Positions 11,035 to 23,070 of a stretch of DNA of 64,000 nt are shown here, in pieces; within the stretch, counting starts at the first letter, position 1; the number at the start of each line of letters is the position of its first letter. Source of the stretch: Hygrophila difformis (taxonomy: Eukaryota; Streptophyta; Magnoliopsida; Lamiales; Acanthaceae); the NCBI GenBank assembly GCA_030278955.1, contig JAOANR010000011.1:33546403-33610402 (forward strand), read 5' to 3'. A program made the translations under genes and the position numbers. The notes under the pieces were generated by a model. It was not told the origin of the DNA, did no database searches, and saw nothing but the letters and a program-made list of their open reading frames with translations.

Positions 11035-12712
11035 AGACGTCCGGTGTCACAAGTCTTCCTTGAGGAAGAAACGGCAATAACTGTATATGCGAAGCAAGCC
11101 ATATGTGTCATTGATGTACATAGAAAAGTAATCTGATGCATGCTGCAACCAAAAGAACAAACATTCCAGATCTATATCCCATAGCATTTGCTATCACAGT
11201 AAGCTATGTATACATATAAGGTTTCAGCCTGAAAGAAAGGCGCATGCCCCCGATCCCAAGTATTTTAGATTTCTCCTACCGATAACTTTACACTGAATAA
11301 AGTCTAATTTATTTATACATATGTTATATATCAGCTTTAGCAAATTAAATGCTACTGTAAGAAAGAGGATGATCCACTTCCAAGGTTCAGGGGCAAATGT
11401 GTTCCAGTTTATAGGCTAAATGACAATCCACACACCAAGTATAGCATCATGTAAAGGTTAAGGCTTATGAAATAACTTAATGTTTGATCAAAGTCCTCAA
11501 ATTCATTGAAAATATCATGATTATAAACGCTAGCGTGATTAAAAATTGCTATGCCAATGCATATGAAGTTCGTGAAGGTGTAACTATAAAACCTAAAATA
11601 TACTCTTATAACAGCATAATCCATGCCATCTTCAGCTTGTTTGGAGGCACATTTTCCGCTTCAGTCCATCAACCCTCGTGTGGAATATATTTAGGTACTG
11701 AAACGGAAAAGCAAATGAAAGTTTTGTGAGGAAAATATTTAGCAAAACAAGTTCTTTGTTTGGAACAAAAACTTATCAAACAATATGCATTTTTCTCATA
11801 AAATCAAATGCGTAGCCAAGAAACCAAAAGCCTATCAGCATTCTACTCCATTATTTTCCTGCACAAACTACAGCCGCAACTTTCAAGAGCCATAGATAAC
11901 AAAAACAATAGACATATATAACTTTCACATTTTAGGTTACTCACTTCTAATGCCTTTAAGATCATGTTGTGTCTCATTCAACAATTTTCCTCATTTAAAG
12001 AGTAGAATCAGCCCTTAAATATGCCTGCATACTGACTGATACATATTCATTCTTATACATTTGAAGAACTCTTAAACTAATAAAATAAAATACATTTTTA
12101 TATCACACAAGTAACAGTAAGTAGTTGACTTTAAATTGAACATTTTATCAAAATAATAGCACGTGCAGAGGTATTCTGTTACCTCATCATAGCTTGAAAA
12201 AGTGCACTGCAATGCTCTCTCAAACACCTAAAACAATCTAATGTGAGGAATACCATGGTAGAGGCAGTACAAGGACCATAAAGAACAAAAGTATACAAGA
12301 ACCAAGGTTCTTGACTTGTTGTCATAATCATTTCAAAAATTGGCAATTACAACTTGTTCCATTAGAACAGGATTATATTACATCCAATAGTCATAACCCA
12401 AACTTCACTTGCAGTTGGAATTAATGTTTAGTAATTATTGAAACAAACGGGGTTGAATTACCAATCAAAAAGCTCATGCAACTGAGCATATTAAACAAGT
12501 TTTGTAATTGAAACATACAGTTGATAATTCTTCCTTAGAACCATACCTGCACTCCAGTACGAGTAAGTAATAATGAACCCACAATTCTCCTATCCAGGGA
12601 CAATTTCTCGTGGCCCTATAATAAGCATTCCTTCCAATTTTCGAGGTCTTATGTCATTACAACAATCTAAATATAATACGAACAAGATATATAGAAACAT
12701 GACTGCAAGAAC
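11035..12712. other. Helitron H3 interior without recognisable gene
   Basis: AT-rich, intron-like sequence. Small open frames on both strands (such as 11409-11624 and 11484-11729) overlap each other and have no recognisable motif. Confidence 0.5.
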
Positions 12713-12847
12713 CTTGAAAGTTTTATCAAGATATTGTGTATACTCGGTCCAAAGATCAGCAGATACTGGAAAATCCGCTATAGCACACTCATACAAGATC
12801 TATATACGAGCTGGATCTCCATACGAATATTCAAACTTCAAATATGT
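12713..12847 (-). pseudogene. SART3/Prp24-type HAT-repeat exon, captured
   Basis: One complete minus-strand exon of 45 codons with plausible splice sites (ag before 12847, gt after 12713). It reads TYLKFEYSYGDPARI, a stop, then ILYECAIADFPVSADLW and TEYTQYLDKTFK. This is the half-a-TPR repeat pattern of SART3-like splicing factors, which recycle U4/U6 snRNP. The in-frame stop replaces a residue after PARI, so it cannot be translated through. It is in Helitron orientation. Confidence 0.8.
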
Positions 12848-13479
12848 CTGCAGGACCATAAAAGAATTGATATTCTTGTAAGAGATTATTCAATAAATAG
12901 CGAAATAAACAGGAATTGAAATTCTTCTGTTGTAAAAATTTACACCCTTTTCACATCTGTGAATAATGTCTTATACCAGTTTCTTTGATATAACCAGAGA
13001 AAAGTTAACAACAGAATAATGTGATCTACACAAGAGACCCCTAAGGTATCACATGTATGTAACAATACAGCAAAGAGGAGTTTGGTATAAGTATGGACGT
13101 GGGAATGCCCCAAGCATTTACTTCTCATTTTTAACCTGATGCTCAAACTTTTGGAATCAAAGCATTAACCAAAAAAACAATTTGGGGATCATACTGATTT
13201 CCAAATTCACAAACCTCTTAAAAAATGATGCGTAGGGTTCTTTATCCTAAAATTGTAAATCCTGATTGTGTGTACACAGTTTTACCACATGCAAGGAGAA
13301 ATTTTCTGCAGATAATAGATAAAATACAATAGTTAAATATCATGGTGTAGAAGATAGCACCTTTCTGTCTACTTAATTTGTACCCCATAAAATCATTCGG
13401 CTTCATATATTTCAGTACCGGGATTTCAACCTTTTTGAATTAATACTTGAACATTTCTGGCTATATAAGCTTATTTGAA

Positions 13480-14110
13480 TTAAAGCCCAAAACAGTTAAT
13501 CAAATTTTCAGCAACACAAACACAAAGCGGAAGGAATTCAAAATGAAAATCAACGGGTGAAAAATTGGAAAGAATACATACAAATACGGACAGGATCTGC
13601 GCGGGTGTGGTGGTGAGAGGGCAGCGCGGGCGTGGTCGCAGATGGCGGACACGATCGGGAGGGAGCCGTCGTTCGCGCAGGCTGGGTGGACCTTTAATTT
13701 GAAGTATCGTGACACTGTGTATAGATGAGGAGTATTGTGATAGACTATATGATTTGTCCACAGCCGGACAATTGCACAAGTTTGTGTACAATACTCTTTC
13801 ATCTTTGTCCGTCGTTCCTGCAGGTTTTGGAAATTTGGGCAAATATAGGGACCCCATGGTCTATCTCCATGATTTCAGCAACGAACAATACCCCTGCGCC
13901 TGGCGAGGCAACGAACCCAACGGGGATCGACGGCGGAGGGCGAGGAACGGCGGCGGTGCTGCTTTGCGAAGGGATGCGCGAACGACGCTTTGGGAAATCG
14001 AGAGGATTGGGATAGGAATTGCGGAGCTCGGAGACAAACTTCGAGAGGAAGGAAATAGATGAAGAAATCGGGTGAAACCCGACCCAGAGGATTATCAATC
14101 GGACGGATAG
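13480..14110 (-). pseudogene. GC-rich leader and first-exon-like region of Helitron H3
   Basis: This 600-bp block has much higher GC content than its surroundings and lies right behind the Helitron 5' end. The minus strand has open frames, one starting at 14098 (MIILWVGFHPISSS...) and one at 13857 (MGSLYLPKFPKPAGT...). Splice-like ag/gt sites are present. I recognise no family. It resembles a captured promoter, 5' UTR and first exon, which could drive chimeric transcripts through the SART3, FKBP and TOP2 fragments. Confidence 0.45.
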
Positions 14111-14597
14111 AAATTCAATTGCACTTGTGATCCAACGGTAGAGAATGAGATTGGAGGTTGGAAGATTTTGCCAAATCCTCTTATAATATATAGAGATATA
14201 TAATAGAATATGTATACAGTATTCATAACTTCAACACACATGAGCACAGCCCAAAACAAAGTATTCATCATCACACTAAATGACCATTCCAACGTCAGTC
14301 ATTGGAATCGACTCACAATTTATTCTTCTTACAACGACAAACACAAACACAAACACACCATCACCCAAACTATAAAAGTAATGCACACCACAACCAAACT
14401 AGTTCTTATCATTACCACTATCACCACTCCTTAGGACAACCCAATGGTCTGCTGACAATAATTCACACTAAGTAAAAGAGAAAAAAAAGAAGGTAAAACA
14501 CCCAATCCCACTCAACTTATATAGATTTTCACCAATATTTATAAAACCAAACACTGTGAAGGTAAATACTATTAACATATGCTGTATATGCATGCCT

Positions 14598-14891
14598 TCA
14601 GCATTTGGGAGGGGTGACTCCACACTGAGCAGCAACCTTCTTGGCGCCAGGGGAGGTGACATATGGCTGTAGGCTAGGGTTCTTCATGTAACCACAGAGA
14701 CACGGCTTTTGCGCCCTCAGCTTGGCGCAACACGCGGGTGATGCTGGTTGATTGTTCGTCACAGCGCTTAGACACGGGGTCAGCTCCACCGGGCTGCAGG
14801 TTACTGCAGCCTCACCAGGATTCATAGCATCCATCAACACAATGGCTGCAAGGAACATTACAAGGATGGTTGCCACACCTTTTTTCATCAT
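14598..14891 (-). CDS. Type-2 non-specific lipid-transfer protein, LTP-A1
   Basis: A single-exon, 97-residue secreted protein. Residues 1 to about 28 form a hydrophobic signal peptide ending ...GEAA. The mature part has the nsLTP2 eight-cysteine pattern exactly: C-x7-C-x13-CC-x8-CLC-x23-C-x6-C, with the usual hydrophobic L between the CxC cysteines. These proteins hold a lipid in a helical cavity stabilised by four disulfides and act in the apoplast in cuticle or suberin lipid movement and defence. The frame is intact. A TATA-like box lies at 15016-15022. Its duplicate LTP-A2 (41272-41562) shares about 82% of residues. Helitron H3 ends 400 bp downstream of the stop. Confidence 0.95.
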   Translation of the reverse strand: MMKKGVATILVMFLAAIVLMDAMNPGEAAVTCSPVELTPCLSAVTNNQPASPACCAKLRAQKPCLCGYMKNPSLQPYVTSPGAKKVAAQCGVTPPKC

Positions 14892-15015
14892 CTTTCAAGT
14901 GCTGCTCAAGTTTTGTTTGCTGCCAATTTTCTTTAAGAGAAGAGAAGGATGTAATATATCTATGTGGAAGTGGAAAGAAATCTTAGGTTGAATTTGTGGG
15001 AAGAGATGAGACCAA

Positions 15016-15022
15016 CTTTATA
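15016..15022 (-). promoter_or_regulatory. TATA box of LTP-A1
   Basis: The minus strand reads TATAAAG, 125 bases upstream of the LTP-A1 start codon. The duplicate gene has TATAAATT at the equivalent place (41674-41681), which supports the call. Confidence 0.65.
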
Positions 15023-15049
15023 GGAGTGGTGGCCAACTCTCTGAAGTTT

Positions 15050-16085
15050 CTATTGTATTTCATATTATTATTATTATTGTTATTATTATTATTATTATTT
15101 TGCGAAGCCGAAGTCAGAAAAAAAAAAAATGGTGAGAGTCGCTGCCACACAAATTACAAAATAATAAGGGGATAAGGGGTCGGATGGAGAATCAAACCTC
15201 AACCATAATCTTAAAAGATAGGGATACTTGACCATATAATAAGGGGGATAAGTCCTTAATGGTATGTTACAGTTTTATTATTTTTATTTTTTATTTTATT
15301 TCTAACAATTGTTTTTTTTGGATGAATATTTCTAACAATTGTTGCTTGAGAGGATGCAAATATACTTTCTAATTTTGTAATAATGAGTGAAGATTAATTT
15401 TTTTTAATTAAACACTATTTTGTCCTATATACATATAATTACTTTAGTACTACATCTAACAAGTTTAATTATAATTATTTAATTGTTAAAATTAACATCA
15501 GTATTAGAACATAATATGTTTAAGTACCCGTGACTCTTCCGTGATTTGAAAGGAATAGTACGGCCCCACTGTCGACAACCTCTGAAGGAAGAGTTTTTTT
15601 TTTCTTTTCTTTTTTTTTTTTTGAAAAAAAAATTCGGGAAAAGAAGGGCGGATGCTTATTTATTCAAATATTTGTAGTTTTGTAATTTGATATTCATAAT
15701 GGTAATGACAATGTTTTATAACCATTAAATTCAAGAGATTACTTTAAATTACAATATGATAATCATTCTAGCTTCCTAGTAGCTAGTATATTGTAAATTG
15801 ATTATTATGGCATTTGAATTGCTCAACTGACCAAAACCTACATGGCTCCATTTTAACTTTATGATTGAGAGTTAAATTCCCCCTCGATTCTCTATCCCTA
15901 GCTCCTCTTTTATCTATTTAATTATAATTTGTGTGGTATGTGCTCCTCCGATCACCTATTTCTTTAGTTTCAGCTTCGCCAAGAATTAATTATTTATTAT
16001 ATACATATATCTTATAATTTTTTTTGATGAGCTTATATCTTATAATTGATACATACCTAGTATTTTGAATAATTTATACATATAT
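15050..16085. other. AT-rich LTP-A1 upstream spacer
   Basis: This is backbone shared with 41690-42440, for example the phrase 'gtacggccccactgt' at 15558 and 42180. It contains ATT repeats near 15065-15100 and T/A runs near 15600. A weak SINE-like piece at about 15840-15965 shares 'taatttgtgtggta' with the SINE at 58637. I see no gene. Confidence 0.5.
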
Positions 16086-16086
16086 A

Positions 16087-16212
16087 CTTCCCGTTCTCAT
16101 ATAAGTGATCCATTATATTTGCATATATAGTGTCTATAATTCATTAAGTCATTTAAAATGTATCTTGGACTGCGTGAAACGTAGAAGTGGAGTACTTATA
16201 TGATAACAGAGG
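16087..16212. mobile_element. Degenerate Stowaway-like remnant
   Basis: It begins 'cttcccgttctcatataag' and ends 'cttatatgataacagagga', a weak inverted pair reminiscent of the Stowaway CTCCCTCCGTTCTCAT end. It is too diverged for a firm call. Confidence 0.35.
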
Positions 16213-16495
16213 AATTATTCATCTACTATATATTTTAAAATAAAAATATTTAATTTTATTTATTGATAACTTTATATTTATCCATCACTTTTTAACATAA
16301 GTGATACTAAAAATACTAAAATTTAATAATAAGCGGGGACCAGTTCCAGTGCTACTTCATTATTTGTGGTATAAGCTATTCTCAATATATAATCCTTGAA
16401 AATGGGGATTGGGAAAAGTCCGACCACCACTTTATGTACAAAAATGATACGATAATTTTAAAAATTATGTATCTAAAACGATATATTATATAATA

Positions 16496-16530
16496 CTAGA
16501 TTTTTCTCCGCGCACGGGTGTTAATTTTTT
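16496..16530 (-). mobile_element. Helitron 3' terminus shared by both modules
   Basis: CTAG (16496-16499) is followed by 'cgcgcacgggtgt', which lines up with the 3' end of Helitron H4 at 54473, and the flanking 100 bp also match. Half of the terminal hairpin has been lost here. Because both modules have this end at the same site, that Helitron predates the duplication. Confidence 0.6.
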
Positions 16531-16599
16531 TTATTTAAATACAAACTAATTTTAACTCGATTAATTTAAAATGATAGATGATATTATTTTTTAGGTGAA

Positions 16600-16695
16600 T
16601 ACCAGGGTATCCCCAGGCCACATTGGATCTAAGACTAATCCCTCGAGGATCTGCAAAGGCAATTAAGGGCGCCTCTCCCAAAGCAGTTTTTTGCA
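16600..16695 (-). mobile_element. SINE fragment, inverted
   Basis: On the minus strand 'tatgcaaaaaactgctttgg' and 'gcgcccttaattg' match the 3' part of the SINE units at 59200-59410. It inserted in the body of the old Helitron end. Confidence 0.55.
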
Positions 16696-16699
16696 TAGA

Positions 16700-17406
16700 T
16701 GATATTATTTGATAGATGATATTTGAAAAAAATATTTTTTTTCCTAATACACACCAAAGAATAAATTCAAATTTTTATGGAAAAAATTAAATAGAAAATT
16801 ATTTCATTAAGATTACAACCCCTCCTAATTATAAATATTAGATGTATAATTAAAATGATTAAGTATATAAAAATTTTCGCATTGGTAACTCATTCTTAAT
16901 CACCCGCGAAATATATGTTGAATGTATAGTATATGAAGTATTATATTTATATATTATATATTATGTATATTATGTAGTTTTTCAAAATATTTCTTTTACC
17001 ATAAAAAGTAAAATTTAATACTTCTAAATACTATTTTTTAATAAAAAGATTAATTATAACTTAACAGGATAATATATCTAGCACAATAAAAATATGCTTT
17101 CAAGATTTATTATAGTATAGAAGATATAGATTTAAAATGTTAATATAGACAGCACAAACAAAAAATATAGTTCCATGATTTAGGTGGAGATCAATAGATT
17201 GCAATCCTATGGTCATTGAATTTTAGGATGAAGTGATTTTACTTTTTAGACATTTGATATGTATCTTTATGATAGATATGCATATATTTAAGGTAAAGTT
17301 ACTGTTTGAACCCATAATATATGATTTTTATAATGAGATAAATTATAATTTAAAAGGTTAATATAGGCAACACAATCAAAATATAGTTTCAGGATTTATT
17401 ATAGTA
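16700..17406. other. AT-rich spacer with local repeats
   Basis: A phrase around 'caagatttattatagta' and 'ttaatataggcaacacaa' recurs about three times (17045-17115, 17140-17180, 17340-17405). I see no gene. Confidence 0.5.
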
Positions 17407-18125
17407 CTAGCACACCCGCCCGCGCAATGCGCGGGAAGTAAAATTTATATTTTTTTAAGAAAATAGCGTAATAATTTAAAAATTCAAATATTCTATTTTT
17501 TAAACTTAATTTGGTCATGTTCATTTCCGACCACATATTATTAAGAAAAAAGGTGAGAAAAACGATGATAAAAAAGAGTGACCGTACCATAAAAATGCAA
17601 AGTAATATTTCCCGAAAGTGAATATGGTGTTGTTAAATGCACCTGCAGAATGGTGTGTAGGAGCTTTTATGTGATGCGCGCGATGGTTTATGTGATGTTT
17701 AGATAATGAGTGATGGATTGCACAATTATGTCATTATTAAGTTATGACAACAGAATAATGCTCTCAAACATCACAAAAATTATACTTCCCATTACACCTG
17801 CACATGCATGTAGCATATTGTCCGCACGCTAACTATATTGAAATATCCTCACCAAAACGTTCATAAAATAAAATATTGTGATAATCATTCACCATAATTT
17901 ACATGAGATAAACAAATTGTTAGAGCACACTTTACATTATATAGGATGAATGTATTTCAACTTAAAAATTTAACATAAAATTTATGACATACATGCCAAT
18001 ATATTTTTCTAATTTTGTTCTTTAATTAATTTAGACCATAATTAATTTAGTTTTACATTATTTAAATAAAATTAACAAATTTTTATCTTCTATAAATAAA
18101 TAAAACTAAATCTTATAATACTAAA

Positions 18126-18650
18126 GGCGGTGTATTCAATCCGGACTCTATAGGATTTTTAAAGACTTTTAAAGTTGGTGTGTATTCAATTTAGATTTTA
18201 AAATTTTTAAAAATTTTGAGGTATTCAATGCAGATTTAAAAAAATCTTTAAAAATGTAGGTGTATTCAATACATATTTTAAAAATTCTTTGAAAATTTTG
18301 AGGTATTCAACAGTCCATGTATTTTAAATCTTTGTAGATTTTAATGGATTCTTTTAAAAATATAACTAAACAAAATTTATCCAAACAATCCAAGATTTCT
18401 AAATACGGATAGTAGGGGGTATCCCCTCCCTATGGCCATTTTCGCTGATGACTCCCATGAGCTCTTATCGACGGAGTCGTTTGGCACCTCGATGTCGATA
18501 AAATATAGATAAAAAAATGCAGAAGAATAAATGGATAAATGAGAAATGTAGAGTCTACACAAAATCAATTAACTCTACGTGGAGTTTATGTATTTTTCAA
18601 ATCCACTAACTTTTTAAAATCCATAAAAGTCTGAATTGAATACACCCCCC
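18126..18650. mobile_element. MITE with terminal 'gtgtattcaat' repeats
   Basis: The ends are ggcggtgtattcaatccgg and, inverted, ggggggtgtattcaattcag, flanked on both sides by 'taaa' (18122-18125, 18651-18654). The phrase 'g(t)gtattcaat' also recurs about every 55 bp in the left half. The TSD suggests a PIF/Harbinger relation. There is no coding capacity. Confidence 0.7.
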
Positions 18651-18687
18651 TAAATCTTCAAAAACACTATTTTGAATGCCTAATTTA

Positions 18688-19215
18688 TAGGGATGAAAAC
18701 GGTACGGATACAGTCGAATAGTGTCGGATACTGATATTATCCATATATTTATTTCAATTTCGGAATCGAATACGAATGAGCCGGATACGAATACGGTTTC
18801 GAATATTTCAGGTTACGGTACGGATACAGGACGAATATATAATGGATACGGATTCAAACGGATACATATTATTGGATAATTTTTTATAATCTTTTTTGAA
18901 AATTTGATAATTTTAATTTAAATTATCTAATAATTTGGTATTTTTTATAATTATTGATAATTTTTAATTAATAAATAATAATATATTAATATATTTGGGT
19001 ATCCATATTTAAAATCTGGATAATATCCTATCAATTTTCGGATATGGTCAGATATTTTAGGATACGAATACGAATACGAATATTAAAATACGGATTCGGA
19101 TTCAGATACAAATATTGAAATATTTGGCCGGATAGTCGGATGCAGATTTGGATTCGAATATAATCGGATACGGCATCAGATCGGTCGGATATTTACCGTA
19201 CCGTTTTCACCCCTA
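18688..19215. mobile_element. Ac/Ds-like non-autonomous hAT element
   Basis: The left end tagggatgaaaacggtacgg closely matches the maize Ac terminus (T/C AGGGATGAAAACGG), and the right end is ccgttttcaccccta. The flanking 8-mers are ctaattta and ctaatatt (6 of 8 alike). The interior is dense in 'acggatac', 'gaatacg' and 'tcggata' words, as in Ac subterminal repeats. No transposase is present. Confidence 0.85.
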
Positions 19216-19636
19216 CTAATATTTTAAGAAAAGCAAACTAAATCTTTTGAAATGAAGGAATATGAAAAATCTATATATTCTATAAATAAATAAAAGAAAT
19301 AAATCTATATCTTCTATAGTCTAATTTAATACTATAATAAATAGTGTAATACATTCGATTTATACATAATAATTAATATTATACTAATTAAAAGTGCACA
19401 TAAAGATTTATGGGAGGGAGTGTATAATTAATATTTATCCTCTATAAATAAAAAAATTCTAATACTAAATTTTCAAAAACACCATTTGCCTAATTAAAAA
19501 AAGCCAATTAAATCTTTTGAAATCAATGTATAAGAAAAATCTAAATTTTGTATAAATAAATAAAACTAATAGATCTATATATCATATATCCTAATTTCAT
19601 ACTATAATAAATCATCAAAAGTATTATATAGATAGA

Positions 19637-20587
19637 TTATTAAGGTCGACTTGATTAGTCATAATTATACTTTGTTACTGAAAAAAATTCTCACGAAATA
19701 CATATAATATTGATGAAAGATAATTAATTAAAATTATTAATTATAATATAAATAAAGTAAAATTATTTTGCACACAATAATCTATTAATTAAATGGTATA
19801 AATCATTTTGAATCAATTATTTTTGTTGTATATGTAATTTATTGTGATTGTGAAATAATTAAGTATTCTCTATATGTATTGACAGTAAAAAATATAGAGA
19901 AAGACTAAAGCATAAAGGTAAATCATACACACATATAATTGACAGAAACAATATACAGAATACACTAAAAATATGAAGATACATTTAAAGAAAAGATAAT
20001 TTTTTTAACTCATCACAACCAAACATTAAATTGGAATTAATAACTATAGGAGCAAAGTTTGCCACTATCTTTTGAAGGTTAGGCATAATATTTTCGAACC
20101 TAAGTTCCTCTAGTCAAGCCACATAATGGATAGAATCACAGAAAAATACATTATAAATTGTATTAAAAAAATTCTGAATTTGAGCAACAATGTATGTGAT
20201 TGTAGAAAATCCACTGTCATGTTAAGAAAATCTCAAAGCCATCTTCATCCCACCTGACACATATGCCGATACACATTTTTAATGGTTAATAACTTAAATT
20301 GTGTACAATAAAAGATTATAAAAATTTGATATTCTAAAACTACAAGATTAGACAAATCTAACAAGATCTCACTTGACTATGTTTTTTCTTACATAACTAT
20401 GATAAAAATACGAATCAAACTTAAACAGTGAATAGTGTCAAAAAGTCAAACGTGACAATCTAAATGAGACGGAGGAAGTATTACTTATATATATATATGA
20501 TATGATTGAGTTTGTTGAAATTAAATATAGTATATATTATGGATTTAGGGAGTATATATAATTGAGGTAGTTGAATTAGATTATATA
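19637..20587. other. AT-rich spacer with a partial Stowaway
   Basis: There is no gene. From about 20255 to 20480 the sequence matches the inverted 3' half of the Stowaway at 30035-30301, including 'cacttgactatgtttttt' and the end 'gagacggaggaagta'. The other end is eroded. Confidence 0.5.
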
Positions 20588-21241
20588 TGTAACACCCCGG
20601 TTTTGGTAACCCAGGCCGGGATGCCACCGCCACACCTCCCTAGCAAGACACGGTTTCTCCGAGCTCACTAAAGAGATGCAAGGCTATGGTTTTTCAGAAT
20701 TTAAAATATTCAAACAGCCCATCCATATATAATTTAAAAATAATACATCAAAGTTGCAGCGGAAATATGAGTTGTGCAGCGGAAATAAAGTATAAGGGCC
20801 GACATGGCCAAAACACGGGTTAAACAGGCCCGTTCATGCAAGTCGTAATTAAATGCAAGGATTTAAAATAGAGTTTTCCCCAAATATTCCCATGTATGCA
20901 TATGACGATGCATAATCTTCATACTCTGTAAGAAAAAGGGGATAAACGGTTTGGGTCAGCAAAAACGCGCTGAGTAAGTTAACACATAGCATGATTTAGG
21001 GGTTTCAAAGCCTTTAATTAAAAATTTATAAAAAAAATGTTTGTAGGTAATACACAATTTAAGTTAATCATCCACTAATAAATAAATGGCATAATTCTTA
21101 AACAAGGATTTCTACATGATCATAAATCAACTTGCATAGTAAAATGATTTGCAAGGCATAAATAAATAAATACTTAAAAATATTAAATCTTTTATTTTCC
21201 CGTTACGTAACCATTTCTCAATATTTTTCGTTTCTTTTATA

Positions 21242-21679
21242 GTCACACTCGTCCGTATAGGCACGATGCGAAGAGCTAGAGGGGCACTCTATCGAGCACT
21301 CACCCCCTACGTCGATCACTCTCGGCCGTTTTGGCACGAAGTGAAAAGCTAGAGGGGCACTCTATCGAGCACTCACCCTCTACATAGGTCACACTCGTCC
21401 GTATAGGCACGATGCGAAGAGCTAGAGGGGCACTCTATCGAGCACTCACCCCCTACGTCGATCACTCTCGGCCGTTTTGGCACGAAGTGAAAAGCTAGAG
21501 GGGCACTCTATCGAGCACTCACCCTCTACATAGGTCACACTCGTCCGTATAGGCACGATGCGAAGAGCTAGAGGGGCACTCTATCGAGCACTCACCCTCT
21601 ACATAGGTCACACTCGTCCGTATAGGCACGATGCGAAGAGCTAGAGGGGCACTCTATCGAGCACTCACCCCCTACGTCG
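21242..21679. repeat. 73-bp minisatellite, six units, inside the LTR
   Basis: Six 73-bp units fill 438 bp. Two types alternate in the order A-B-A-B-A-A. Type A contains 'cgtccgtataggcacgatgc' and type B 'ctcggccgttttggcacgaa'; both share 'agctagaggggcactctatc'. The exact spacing (146, 146, 73) shows duplication of an A-B dimer followed by a single-unit event. Confidence 0.95.
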
Positions 21680-22989
21680 GTTAAGTATCTCATATGTTTT
21701 AATTTAGTGTAACGGGATTTTTCAAAAGTATAGATATATCGTATTTCAACGTCTCGACCGTTTGTTTCGAAATTTCAAAATCTCTTCGATTTAAAAGTCA
21801 TTTGGCGTCACAGATTACGCCTTTTTAATTTAAAAATCCATTTCTTAGGCGATTGATCTGAAATTTTTACAGTAACTCAAAAACATCCCAACGAACAACT
21901 TTTGTGTTTTAAGTTTCTCGATCCGGGTTAAGGAAACGAGGCAAAAATCAAGTTTTCTACTCAAATAGTATGCTGCCAGGATTCAGATTCGACAACGTTA
22001 AAAGATTCGACTTTTTAACGTATCAAATGAACTCCAAAAATTCTGAAATTTTATATGCTCATACTAGACATGATTATATACAACTTTTGTTTAGATCATG
22101 AAGATTGGTTCGGACTAGAAATGATAAGAATAAGCTCATCAAGATCGGTTATGAAATCTGCCAAGGTTCCTGACATCGGTTCTAACGCAGATCGGATCGG
22201 CTCAGGTTCGGAGGCTCAAATCTCAACGAAAAATTCTAAAAACTTACAGTAATGTTCTAAACTCATAGATCTACAATTCTTATGTTCAACTCCAATCCTA
22301 GATCGGTCTAGATCTAAGGTCAAAATAACCAACAAGTTCGAGTAAAGAATCTATCACCGTTTCAAGATCTAAGTCGATGGCAGGTCTGTTCATGGTCGTT
22401 ATCGGATATCAAAACACGATGAAAAATTATGAAATTTTTACAGTATCTAGATTAATGTCTTAGGAACACTTTTTGTGTTTTGAGTTTTCTCGTTTGAAGA
22501 CTTTTAAGGGTTCGAAAAATTCATACGAAAACGCTGTGCCGGGGGTTTTTCTTGTTGACAGATTTTAGAGTTTCTAAATCTCTATGTTTGGTTGCATTTT
22601 AAGTCACCCAAAACCATAGTAAGGTTAACTTACGAAGATTGTGTTCTTGAGTCGTCCAAACACCTACGAACGGATCTACGAAACGCAAAGTTCCCGACTT
22701 TGGCCACGAACGTATTTGCAATCAACGATTCAAGAGTTAGATTGGGGATTTGAGAGGAAAAACGAGATTGAGAACCTAAGATACTACTTACCAAAGATCT
22801 AAGCACTGTGATCCTTGATCTACACACTTCCTCGGTCGGATTTGGTTGCCGGAAAGTCGCCGGAAGGTCGTCGGAAGGTATTTTGGCTTTGGGAGAGTTT
22901 TGGGAGTGAAGAGGGGATGGGAATGGCTGAAATGGGGTGTTGGGGGTGTATTATTGCCATTAAAGGGACAAGAATCCGACAAGTGATCG

Positions 22990-23070
22990 GCTGCTACAGT
23001 ACCCGCACGTGCTACAGTAGTGCTACAGTAGCGCTACAGTAGTGCTACAGTAGTCACGTGCTACAGTAAC
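22990..23070. repeat. 'gctacagta' cluster
   Basis: Seven copies of gctacagta occur within 80 bp, with two 'cacgtgctacagta' palindromic variants. It lies in the 5' third of the LTR (minus strand), where promoter elements would be expected. CACGTG is a G-box core. Confidence 0.8.

Larger units (their letters stand above)
8501..14196 (-). mobile_element. Helitron H3 with several captured gene fragments
   Basis: The 5' end on the minus strand is TCTCTATATATTATAAGAGG (at 14196, preceded by A). The 3' end is the hairpin GCTGTGCATTGCACAGC, then a 12-base spacer and CTAG (8501-8504) followed by T. These are the standard Helitron terminal features, and Helitrons make no target duplication. The paralogous site near 40910 is uninterrupted. 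No Rep/helicase gene is present. It carries SART3-like (12713-12847), FKBP62-like (10422-10690) and TOP2-like (9990-10165) exons, all on the Helitron's own strand, plus a GC-rich leader near the 5' end. Confidence 0.87.
17407..19636 (-). mobile_element. Candidate Helitron H5
   Basis: On the minus strand a strong hairpin CCCGCGCATTGCGCGGG is followed by 'cgggtgtg' and CTAG (17407-17410), then T: a textbook Helitron 3' end. The 5' end is inferred as TCTATCTATATAATAC at 19636 (or 19632), preceded by A. It contains a MITE (18126) and a hAT element (18688). The 3' end is solid; the 5' end is less certain because such AT-rich words are common here. Confidence 0.5.

Noticed and set aside
13709..14062. 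Plus-strand open frames of 96-117 residues in Helitron H3
   Set aside because: They overlap the minus-strand leader frames, and all recognisable captures in H3 are on the minus strand.
21242..21679. Regularly spaced repeats reminiscent of a CRISPR array
   Set aside because: The whole 73-bp units are repeats with no unique spacers, and the locus is a plant LTR.
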